From contig NC_068939.1 in assembly GCF_016801865.2 (NCBI RefSeq), positions 1,488,001 to 1,552,000 of the forward strand: DNA of 64,000 bases, written 5' to 3'. Below are positions 34,385-43,890 of the stretch, piece after piece (within the stretch, counting starts at the first letter, position 1; the number at the start of each line of letters is the position of its first letter). This stretch comes from Culex pipiens pallens. Lineage: Eukaryota > Arthropoda > Insecta > Diptera > Culicidae. Made by a program: the position numbers and the translations under genes. Under the pieces are notes generated by a model. It did not search any database. It was not told the DNA's origin and saw only the letters and a list, made by a program, of their open reading frames with translations.

Positions 34385-34646
34385 TCTTGAACTTTTTAGC
34401 ATTTGTTTTAAAAATTAATACTTTTCAACATTGTTTTTGATTTAAACGGTGGATTGACTAAATAAACTAAATCCATTCAGATGGTGTTTTTTTCTGAATT
34501 GCTTAAAAGTTGTATGGAATTCGTTGCAAAACTAGATTTTTAAGCACTCGTCGTATTTATCCAACTTGGTGAATCTCCTTGGGTAAATGTACGACTCGTG
34601 CTGAAAAAATCTTCCTTTTGCAACTTGTGTCCTAAACTACTATTTC
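34385..34646 (+). repeat. Foldback repeat family A, copy 4 (truncated)
   Basis: Shares the right half of the family with the hairpin at about 34,537-34,610 and the end AAACTACTATTTCC. The left part is shortened. Confidence 0.6.
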
Positions 34647-37431
34647 CATTTCTGAAAAAGAGAAAGCGTAAAGAAAAGGATTACTTTATTTTTCGAAATA
34701 TCGATATCGAAATCAAGTGTTATACATTATTCACATTAAACATTTTTTAATAAGTCCTCGACGGTCCCTTCAATATTGACACAGAGAGAATTCACTGTTA
34801 CATTTTGAAAACAATATTAAATTCAATGAGTTTTTTAACATAATTCATTTCCATATTTTAAACAGAATCAGAATCATAAAAGATTTGTAACCTAAACGGG
34901 AAATTTCTTACATTCGAAGAAATATTGTTCGATGTGAATGTTGTGAAGAGGCAAATTTGCGTCGATCATGTTTAAAAATGCATCACTAGCACCAGTCTCT
35001 CTTGAAGGCGCAAACAGCTTTAAGCAATCGATAGTGGTAGTAAACTGCCAGTCTTAGGACTACAACCCTCCACATCCATAAACCTGCCAAGTTTCAGCTG
35101 TCCACCCACGCGAACAATTAGGAATTCAAACCTACACAGCCGCCCCCAAAAACACCCCCGAAAACCCCAAAATGGGAATGGGTGTCATGTTCATCTTTGT
35201 CATCATCACCCTGGAGAAACTCCCCGAGAGGTTTACGTTGTTCCCGTTCGCTGGGAGGGTTCGTCCGTCCGTACGGAATTGGCCGATTCTGGAGCATGTC
35301 TTCCGAAAGGCGCCTCCGCCTGTCATTCAACTGCCAGCGCCAGACGCGGACACCTTCCGTTTTCCCGGGGGCACCACGCACCGTTTTGGCCACGTTCGCC
35401 TAAACTTGTCCACGTGGTGGAGCAACAACTTTGGAGGAGGAAGACACTTGCCGGAGCATCCATCAAGCAAAAATAAGAGGCAAACGAAACTGGAGCCGAA
35501 AGAGGAAAATGGTGTAAATTGTAAATAGCTGTTAATTAATTGGATTCATTTGCTTCTCGCTGGAGCGGCGCCGACCGACGTCGTTCCCGGCTAGGGTTTC
35601 CTGCATAGAGATCCGCAGAGGGCTATGGCCAACATCTAGCAGAGCTAGCGGCTCACGTTTCAGAATGACGCCCGTTGCTGTGTCAACGTTTCATTCTTTT
35701 TTCTCAACCTTCGTATTCTTAACGCTTTGCTCGGCTCAGAATGACGTTTTGGATGGAAGATGATTAGACTGATGACGGCACTAATTAGTTCAGGTTTTAT
35801 GGGGATTTTAATTTCCCCATCTCATTACGTTGACGTTGATCTGCTCAGGAAAAATTTAATAAAAGCTTGCAAATTTACTTTAAAACCTACGACGTTGCAT
35901 GAATACCGAATTCAAACAACTAATCTTACATTTCTAGGTCAGGAAAATCACCCCATCCCATTCCCAAAACTACGACGCAAGAATCCTCATTGAGTTTTAT
36001 TAGTGGCGCAATCAATCGATGTCGAAAATGCCACACTTTTCGGTGTGTGATTTCTTCACCATACAGCTTTCTCGAGGAGCGGAGAAACACATCTCTCCAT
36101 TTCGCACTTTCGATTTCCTGACGTGATTTTCACCCGTCACAAAATTCGTGTAGTTAAGTGTGGGTGGCGGATGCTTTTGTTTCACAAAAGGAAAGTGGTT
36201 TTCTTAGGGACTTTCTGAGCAGGGCTGGCTGCAGGATTCAAGGTTTTAGAAATTCTCCAAATTAGATAATGAATTCATTTCAGGATCATACAAATTATCA
36301 AATGAGATAATGGTAAAAAACAAGAGTAACAATACAAAAAGAGCTATTTTACTTTGATACTATTTAATCATTTGATATGTTTCTATGTCAGTACTAAGTA
36401 TTGTTGGCGATGTTTTCATACCTACATGTGTTTGTCTTCCCCTTCTTCCGCAAACATGCAAATAGTTTTGTTGTAGTTACACAGGCGTTGTTACCAAGGG
36501 TAATGAGTAGTAACGAAACATATGTTTGTTAAGCTAAACGCATGGATGCACAAAACGTTGGCACGTGAAATGGGAATAAGCAGTGGGGTCGTTGAACTTT
36601 TATCAACATTTAAATCTAATTCAAACCTATTTTAAACTAACAAACCTTAAGGAAATTAAGATTTTGACAAGCTCCTTTTTTAGATTTTTGCAAAGTTAAC
36701 AATTCACTCAATTACACTTGTAAAATTATGTCGCTTCTTTTTCTTTTTCATCACATGTGTGCTATATCTGAAAGTTTTTTGTCATTGGCAAAAAGTGAAC
36801 AAAACAAAATCGCTTGCTCTTTCAAATCGCTTAAAACTTAACAAAATAGTGACATAATCTATTAAACCAAAAATCTCCCATACATTGAGATCTTTTTTAA
36901 AACTTTAATATGCTTTAATTAAGCCGTAAATTTTTCCCGGGTTTGAATTTCCCAAGAAATGCGAAAGATATTTTTTATAAATTCTGAGATTTTTTTTTCA
37001 AGTAATAAAAAACATTTTTTAACACGTTTGTGTAGTTTCTAAATCTTGAAATCATAATAATTGTTGAATACCATTAAGGGACCATCCATAAACCACGTGG
37101 ACACTTTCGAAGGGGGGGGGGGGTCTATGGCGATTGTCCACGCTCCATATAATCCATATCCATATTGCGCAATTCCCACTAACTTGGACTTCGCACTATA
37201 TTATTGCTATCGATCGCACTATTGCGACTTGTCAAACTGGCTTGGAAAATTTAAAATTTTCGCAAAAAAGGTCAAAGCGAGCCGCGGTTGCCGATCGTTT
37301 TTCAGCTGTCAATCGCAATTTAAAAGTGCGAAACGTCCAGTTTGGTGGAAACTGCGACTGGAAATGTAAATAAACAAAAGCTGGTTGCCTAGTTTTTGAA
37401 ATGCTGTTGTCAAAAGTGCGAGAAATAAGTG

Positions 37432-37982
37432 TGTGTGTGTGTGTGCAACCAACCAAACGGGACCACGCGGTCGCTTCTTACAAATTGAGTTGTTTCCATG
37501 TATTTTTAGCTCTCATTCTATACATGCAAATAACTCGCATAGGCATTTGGAAGGTGTTAGCTCTGCCGAGCTTCGGTGACCCATTTCTACGCTGGCTAGC
37601 CGAGCGCGAGGTACTTCAGCTTTGTCGACAAGCCCCGCCCTGAAGAACGTTTGGACCAATCGGATTCAAACGTTATTTAGAACTTCCGAACCCTTGTCAA
37701 ATGGACAAGGACCCAGCGCGTATATAGTTGATGGTGGTAACAGTATTCCCAATTCCAGTCATAGCTCACCAAGTCGCGATGGCCTAGTGGTTAGCATTTT
37801 TGCTTACCAATCCAAAGGACGGGGGATCGAACCCCGACTCGAGCGACTTTGATTTTTCGTACATGTTCAGAGTTTCAAGATTTATATTTCCTATACTTTC
37901 TCGTTGGGAGCAGATGGGAATCGAACCCAGGACCATTCGCTTACAAAGCGAACACCGTAACCAGTCAGCCACGGCCGCTCCC
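37432..37982 (-). mobile_element. SINE-like insertion with tRNA-Thr-like head and CA-repeat tail
   Basis: A 24-bp direct repeat (TGTCAAAAGTGCGAG, then AAATAAGTG) flanks it at 37,408-37,431 and 37,983-38,006. Read on the minus strand it begins exactly at a tRNA-like sequence (37,982-37,907): acceptor stem GGGAGC/GCTCCC, anticodon arm TTCGC-TTTGTAA-GCGAA (TGT), T arm with GGTTCGATTCCC. It ends in a (CA)n tail at 37,432-37,445. A second tRNA-like sequence on the plus strand lies at about 37,774-37,851. A long target duplication, tRNA head and simple-repeat tail are SINE features. At 551 bp it is long for one. Confidence 0.62.
37774..37851 (+). other. tRNA-like sequence (probably SINE-derived)
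   Basis: A-box-like TGGCCTAGTGGTTA, a perfect T arm CGGGG-GATCGAA-CCCCG, and acceptor arms AGTCGC/GCGACT. The anticodon arm pairs poorly and its loop is too long, so it is unlikely to be a functional tRNA gene. Confidence 0.5.
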
Positions 37983-38801
37983 TGTCAAAAGTGCGAGAAA
38001 TAAGTGCGGGCAAAATCCAAGTTACAGTGAAAGGATCAATATTGTATGGACAATTCTCCACGAGGTGTGGGGGGGGGGGGGGTTTGAGGGGGGTTACAAT
38101 CTGTACAGGGATATTTTTTTATAGATTGCTCAATTGCAATTTAAATTGAGTATTATTATGTACTTTGTTATGATTTGGATTTTAAATCAACCACAATTCT
38201 TTATCCAATGTTATTGTGATTTTTTTGTAAATAAATGTATTCCCTTTTATGTTTTAAAGAGTATCAACAAAAAATCTAGAGATTCGAGAATTATCGGAAA
38301 TAAAAGCTAAGTTATAAGCTATCTCATTTATAAAACATGAAATCAACCATATAAAAACCTATTTTTTTACACTATTTTAAAAATACATGCTGGGTTATTT
38401 ATTGACCGTGGTTCAACACAAAGTTATTGGTATTGAATTAAATATAAATAAAAAATATAAATGTTCATTAGAACCCTCATTTTGACTTTTTTCCTCAAAG
38501 AATGACAAAGATAAAGTTTTTATAGTTTATTTTTGTTAACAATTAAAAATGAAATAATGACTAAACTTTACGTTTTTATGTTTTGATTGTCAGCACCGCA
38601 ATTTTCACGAGCCATTCTCACATTAGGAATGCCAATCTTCAGAAGCAAGATTTTTGACACACAAAACAAAAACTTGGAACCTAGGTTCAAATCGCTACTT
38701 TACAAGGATAAGTGGCCTCACTGCTAAGTGAATTAATCGATTCAAATGTGTATTCACTGCCAAGATCAATGCGCACATGCCACCCAACACCATTTCTTCC
38801 T

Positions 38802-38807
38802 AGCAAC
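38802..38807 (+). promoter_or_regulatory. X-box-like half-site upstream of the CFAP45-type gene
   Basis: AGCAAC, the RRNRAC half of an RFX X-box, 113 bp before the start codon. The left half (ATTTCT) is separated by four bases rather than the usual one to three. RFX factors control ciliary genes; use here is inferred. Confidence 0.25.
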
Positions 38808-38919
38808 TTCGCCAACCTTGACTACGCGCCATTTCGGCGTTTGTTTCTACAACAATCCAACCGCCGCACACTTTAATTCGGCAGGGGTTGTGCACAGTCG
38901 AGCGTGAAGGACGGACAAG

Positions 38920-40491
38920 ATGCCGCTGGAAAATTGTCGAAAGGTCAATCCAAAATTTAAACTGTCATCGAACAGTTTGTCCAAGCAGTCGATCCCCGGA
39001 GTTCCGACGAGACAACCGACCATCATGAGCTGCGACAATCCGTACGAGGGCAAACACGTGGAGCATCTGGTGACCAAGGATGGGATCCGCAGTCTGCTGG
39101 TGCCGAGCAAGGACACTTCGGTTTATCCGATTATCTGGCCCAAAACCGCCTACCAAAGGTTGCAGAACAAGGCGAAGCTGAAGACCATGGACGATAAGCT
39201 GATCGAGATCAAGCAAAGCGAAATTGAGAAGAAGAACATGCTTGAAGAGTCGGAAAAGCGGAAGAAACGTTTCCAGGAGCTGGATCGTGAGAGACAGGGG
39301 AAAGGAGGCACGATTGGAAATGTGCTGGAGGAGTTTGGAGAGGAAGATGCTAGCGGAGCTGCTCAGAAGATCATCAATCGGGCGTTCATCGCTAAACAGG
39401 AACAGGAAGAGGAGGTTAAACGAGCCAACCGGATCATCCTGGCTGCCAAGTGTCACATCATCCGAGATGCTCAAATTGCTGAGAAGCAGGAAATCCAACG
39501 GGAATTGCGAGCGGAGGAACTTCGGCTGGAGAAGATTATGATCGAGGAGAACGAGAAGGCATTGCGTGAGGAAGAACGCAAAAGACAGGAGGCAAAAATG
39601 GCCACCAAACAGCACTCCGAAGAAATCCGGAACCAGTTGCTACAGAAGGAAAAGATCCAGCTGAAGGAAGCTGAGCGAATTGAAGAGGAGGCTCGCGTGC
39701 TGAAACAAGCTCAGATGGCCATTACAGCGGATGAAAAGTTGAACGAGAAGGCCAAAATCGATCGTGTGAACCAAATTCGCGAAGATCTGAAGAAAGCTTA
39801 CGAGCTTTCCGCGTACTACAAGCAGTTGGATTACGAGGAACAACGCATCGCAGAGTTGAAAGTCCAGGAATACATTCGTCAGCGTAACGAGCGTCAGGCA
39901 AAGCTGGAATTGGAGAAGAAAATGGCGGCGGAGATGCGCGAACGCGAGCAGGATCGGATGCTGAAGATCCAACAGAAGCTGCTGACGACCAAGTCGGCAA
40001 AGAACGACATGGATCTGCGTCGCGGGCAGGAGCACGTTGAACGAGAATTCCGGCGCCGTGAGAAGGAGATTGCGATCAAGAAGCGCCAACTGGAGCAACA
40101 AATTGCGGTGGCTCGAGCTGAACAGCTGGAAGCGGTGAAGCTGGAGCGAGCCATGCAGATTGCCCGTGACGAACTGGACCACAAACGGGCAGTGGAAAAG
40201 TACAAGCAAGAAGAGGAGAAAGAAACCAAATCCAAGCAGAAGCAATCCCATCTGCGAGAGAGCTATCGCGGAGAAATTATTCGTCAAATGAACCAAAAGG
40301 AACAAGCCCGGCGCGAGTTGGAGCGCAACTTCCGGAAGGAACACGCCGCCTTGCAGGAGCTGGTCAAGAAGCGCGAACTGGCCGTGAAGACGACGATCTC
40401 AAACAAAATTAAGATCATGAAGGAGAGCAAGGTGCCGGATCGATTCATCAAAGATGTGGAACGCCAGCTAAACTTGATCAAGGGTGACTGA
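38920..40491 (+). CDS. CFAP45: CFAP45-type cilia/flagella microtubule inner protein (intronless)
   Basis: The 523-residue protein is almost entirely charged alpha-helix (Glu/Lys/Arg/Gln), about residues 85-510, as in the trichohyalin-plectin-homology group. The N-terminal VTKDGIRSLLVPSKD and the block RANRIILAAKCHIIRDAQIA, then EKQEIQRELRAEELRLEKI, match my recollection of CFAP45 (CCDC19). CFAP45 binds inside the A-tubule of axonemal doublets. Length is close to the vertebrate protein. The start at 38,920 follows stop codons, and the conserved N-terminal part begins soon after. The gene is a single exon on the opposite strand within an 18.9-kb intron of the EGF gene. In a mosquito, expression is expected in sperm and chordotonal neurons. 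Other coiled-coil ciliary proteins are the main alternative. Confidence 0.82.
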   Translation: MPLENCRKVNPKFKLSSNSLSKQSIPGVPTRQPTIMSCDNPYEGKHVEHLVTKDGIRSLLVPSKDTSVYPIIWPKTAYQRLQNKAKLKTMDDKLIEIKQSEIEKKNMLEESEKRKKRFQELDRERQGKGGTIGNVLEEFGEEDASGAAQKIINRAFIAKQEQEEEVKRANRIILAAKCHIIRDAQIAEKQEIQRELRAEELRLEKIMIEENEKALREEERKRQEAKMATKQHSEEIRNQLLQKEKIQLKEAERIEEEARVLKQAQMAITADEKLNEKAKIDRVNQIREDLKKAYELSAYYKQLDYEEQRIAELKVQEYIRQRNERQAKLELEKKMAAEMREREQDRMLKIQQKLLTTKSAKNDMDLRRGQEHVEREFRRREKEIAIKKRQLEQQIAVARAEQLEAVKLERAMQIARDELDHKRAVEKYKQEEEKETKSKQKQSHLRESYRGEIIRQMNQKEQARRELERNFRKEHAALQELVKKRELAVKTTISNKIKIMKESKVPDRFIKDVERQLNLIKGD

Positions 40492-40550
40492 ACAGTGTGA
40501 ATTTTATTTGATATCAATTTTGGCAACTTTTGAAAAATCTTTTCGTATGA

Positions 40551-40556
40551 AATAAA
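40551..40556 (+). terminator. Polyadenylation signal of the CFAP45-type gene
   Basis: AATAAA 60 bp after the stop codon at 40,489-40,491, a normal spacing for a short 3' UTR. Confidence 0.6.
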
Positions 40557-42256
40557 TTAATTTTCTCTTTGTATTTTTTTATGCCGAAAAAGTCACAAAC
40601 TAGTCCGACCCTGGCTCACCGAGTCGATCTGACATTTCCCCCCAAAGTAACACCCAAATGGATCCTTCCAGCAGCCAAGAACACATCTTCGGCTGGATGC
40701 TGACGGTTGTTTTTCCCTTCCGAGCCAGAACTGCTCCATAGAACACTAAATGGGTAGGAAAATTAGCTTTTTCTCAGAAACACTTTGACCGCAATACGTT
40801 CTCCAACTCGTTTTTGGTCTCGTTCCTATTCGCCAAACAACGCTAGAAATGGATGGCGTCAGAGCAGAAACGGACGGACGAAAGTGGTCGGTCGGAACGT
40901 GTTCTCTCTGGTCTACGGGATGAAGTAGAATTTCTCTTGGGGGGTTGAAGGGAAACACGGAACCTTGGCAATGGCTTCGTTTGTTCAAACAGTGGCAAGA
41001 TGAAGATGATGCTGCTGTTGCCTTCACGCGTGTAACATATCTCTCACTCCAGACGAAAATCCGCCGTGCCGGGCAGTTTGCGCTGATGTTGTTTTCCCAT
41101 CGGGTATCGCTCAATTCAATATACACGGTCAATTTGAGCCTGATAAGAAAACAAGTATTAGAAGGCTCGCTGGAAATGAGGCAATCATTCGGTTCCGAAA
41201 AAACGAAACTGGACCTGCTGAGAGCCTACAGGGCAAACAGAATGAGATTTTATTTGCTGATGGTTTTTCCCCGAACATTTGCTCAACAGTTGTTTAGGTA
41301 GGATGGACGTTATTCGATTGGATCATCAAAGTTTATAGCTTATATATTTTTTTGCTGAGAATGTGACATAAACTTAAACCAAAATTTAGACGGTTTTCTT
41401 TGAATCCTCAAGAAACGTTCATAATAATAACCATAATCCATTCAAATCCACTTTCAATCAACGCGTGTTCCTGACAGGTGGCAAAGAAGCCACTTCAAAT
41501 CGATTCCCTTCAACCATATTTCACGGTAAAAAATCACGTGGCACGCAGTTATCGAAAACTGTCGTATCTGGCCAATCCGTCCATCCAGCAGCTGTCTGTC
41601 CCCAGCCAACCAGTCTGCCAGCAAGTCAGTCAGTGCCACTTTGTGTTTGTCAAATTGTCTCAATCACCATCAACGGAGAGCTCAAACGGTTTCCCCCTCG
41701 GACGACGAATCGATCAGCAGTCGTGGGTTCCAGATGTCAACCGATTCGTCAGATTTGTGGCCAGAGAAAGAAGGGGGAGGGGGAGCAAGACACCGTTTAA
41801 AGTGACTGTTTGTTTTTGCCTCTCCATTAGTGACAAATAGCTGGGAAAGTGACTGTTTTTCTTTCTGGTAGCGAGACGATGTGATGACGAGGAATTTGAA
41901 ACGTTTGATTAATTGCTAGCACGCGTCTTGGATTTGTCCTCTGCTGCTGCTGCCGCCTGAGAAAAGAGTACGAAGCTAAAGCCCCAAAAAGACAAAAAGA
42001 TAGACGTGAGCAGCTGTAGTGTGGTTTTGAGCTCCTCCCAAGTGATGCGCCTCGAAGCCGGTTCCCTCCAGACTAGGCGATAGGCAAATCAGCACCACGT
42101 TCAACACTTCATTTATCTCGCCGAGTAAAAGCCAGAACGTGTGAGTGCTTGGTGGTGAGATTTTTGGGGGGTTCAGAATCAGAACAGATGGAAAATCTGC
42201 TTTTTATGACTACTAATCAACTCAACAGGGGGAACGAGCTGTTGATTGGCTTACTT
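40557..42256. other. Intronic stretch between the nested gene and LINE 2
   Basis: No gene or named repeat is recognised. It is more GC-balanced than neighbouring intron, with scattered short frames that have no domain content. Confidence 0.4.
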
Positions 42257-42489
42257 AGCAGCAGATTAGGTCAGTGTCTTGCGAACCTTCGTGGTGAACG
42301 GACACTAGAGCTGCGGTATTTTTTACTACCTAAGCTCAGAGTTATTTCAAAACAAAATTCACAGTCTTTTTAAAGACTACCTGAGTTATTTTCCAAAATT
42401 CTAAACAGTCTTTTCAAGACTAACCCCACCTGAAATTTTGTTGTATTTTACAAACAAAGCCATCTTTTTAAGAGAACTTTGCTTGCAAA

Positions 42490-43890
42490 ATGCGCCAAAA
42501 CAAAGGTAAACGCAAATCTTCTGAAGATTTGGTCGTTACGTCGGTGAAGCGTTTGAACGCTAAACCGGCTAATGGAAACAGAAAAAGAAAACAGCCTCTT
42601 CTGAGGTCTGATTCTGATTCTGAATGTGAGGTCAATCCTCCAATTCCATTGACAAACAGTTTCGGTGTTTTATCCGAAACTGATGACAAGGAACCTTCTC
42701 CTCGTACTGAGCCTTCTGCCGTCGAGAAACGAGTAAAGGCTCCGCCAATTGTAGTGACTTCCGTCTCCGATTTGGCCAGCTTTCGAACGCAACTGAAGAA
42801 TTGCAAGGAAACTTGCAATTTGAAAGTTTCGTTCCAGCTTGGTCGAAGAGGAGAATGTCGCTTGTTGACGGAATCTTTACAAGATCACCAAACTTTTGTT
42901 GGTTATTTGAAAAACCACAAACACAATTTCTACACGTATGAGACCAAGAATGCTCGGCCATTCAAGGCGGTCTTGAAAGGTCTCTCCAACGACTTGTCGG
43001 TGGATGAGATCAAAAACGAACTTAAGGTGTTGCTTGGCTTTGCCCCATCCCAAGTAATACCAATGAAGAAAAAATCAAACGGGAATATTTCTCGCTTTGG
43101 TTTGACTTCACAATTTTATCTGATTCATTTCAACAGAAATGAAATCAACAATTTGAAACTTTTGGACAAAGTTCAGTTTTTGTTCCATGTACGGGTAAAG
43201 TGGGAGCATTTTAAGAAACATGGCGGTAATGGCCAGAATCTGACCCAGTGCCGGCGTTGCCAGGCATTCGGTCACGGTACTGATCATTGCGCCATGGTTC
43301 CAAAATGCATGGTTTGCGGGGATTCTTCTCACGACAAGGACAATTGTCCCGTGAAAGAAGTCACCCAATTTAAATGTGCAAATTGTGGTGGAAATCACAA
43401 ATCAAATTTTTGGGATTGCCCCATCAGAAAAAAGGTTTTGGATTCTCGTGCTAAGCATCAGCCGAAATCCAAACCGAAATTTTCTCAAAGTCAGGTTGTA
43501 CCTGCATCTTTAAATCAAACGTTCGTGCTGTCTCACTCGAACAATTCTAGAAATACCCCTACCGTGGAAAAGTTAGGTAACAACAATGGCATTTCTTATG
43601 CTAACGTCGTTTCGGGTTCGGGTTCATCCACGAATTTTAAATCCTCTACCAATCTTCAAATTGGGCAGGTACCTCAAATTTCATTTGAAAATTTTTCTGC
43701 TGGCAACGCTTTGGGATCTTCTGATCTCGGCGATGTTACGTTTGAAAAAATGACTTTTTTGCAAAACTCACTGTTCGGTTTGATTCAAACAATGAGTCAT
43801 GCTACATCCATGATGGAAGCAATCCAGATTGGATTAAAATTTGCGAATGATGTTGTTCTTACCCTGAAGTTTAATCATGGATCTAAGTAA
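42490..43890 (+). CDS. LINE 2 ORF1: Gag-like protein with three zinc knuckles
   Basis: The 466-residue protein has a basic Lys-rich start and a central region like the PRE_C2HC domain. Three knuckles at about residues 254-318 are CRRCQAFGHGTDHC, CMVCGDSSHDKDNC and CANCGGNHKSNFWDC, the same order and spacing as in LINE 1 (the third is CX2CX3HX6C in both). The C-terminal part is Ser/Asn-rich. It binds element RNA in this class. The frame is intact, and its last 14 bp overlap the start of ORF2. Sequence divergence from LINE 1 ORF1 shows a different family within the clade. Confidence 0.92.
   Translation: MRQNKGKRKSSEDLVVTSVKRLNAKPANGNRKRKQPLLRSDSDSECEVNPPIPLTNSFGVLSETDDKEPSPRTEPSAVEKRVKAPPIVVTSVSDLASFRTQLKNCKETCNLKVSFQLGRRGECRLLTESLQDHQTFVGYLKNHKHNFYTYETKNARPFKAVLKGLSNDLSVDEIKNELKVLLGFAPSQVIPMKKKSNGNISRFGLTSQFYLIHFNRNEINNLKLLDKVQFLFHVRVKWEHFKKHGGNGQNLTQCRRCQAFGHGTDHCAMVPKCMVCGDSSHDKDNCPVKEVTQFKCANCGGNHKSNFWDCPIRKKVLDSRAKHQPKSKPKFSQSQVVPASLNQTFVLSHSNNSRNTPTVEKLGNNNGISYANVVSGSGSSTNFKSSTNLQIGQVPQISFENFSAGNALGSSDLGDVTFEKMTFLQNSLFGLIQTMSHATSMMEAIQIGLKFANDVVLTLKFNHGSK

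Larger units (their letters stand above)
31440..38700. other. Intron 3 of the EGF gene, part before the nested gene
   Basis: Holds the TAAGACGGCC element (32,302-33,479), a MITE (33,612-33,838), foldback family A copy 4, and the SINE-like insertion (37,432-37,982). A GC-rich patch at 35,100-35,680 and sequence at 35,700-37,000 contain no recognised gene. Confidence 0.55.

Noticed and set aside
35100..35530. Overlapping 60-118 codon frames in a GC-rich patch
   Set aside because: Several mutually overlapping frames, no motif, no splice context matching the EGF gene.
37907..37982. Functional tRNA-Thr (TGT) gene
   Set aside because: The cloverleaf is good, but it sits exactly at the 5' edge of a SINE-like insertion with target duplications, and a similar head occurs at 16.6 kb.
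39640..40344. 234-codon minus-strand frame opposite the CFAP45-type gene
   Set aside because: Shadow of a coiled-coil gene (antisense of Glu/Lys codons gives Leu/Phe); no independent support.
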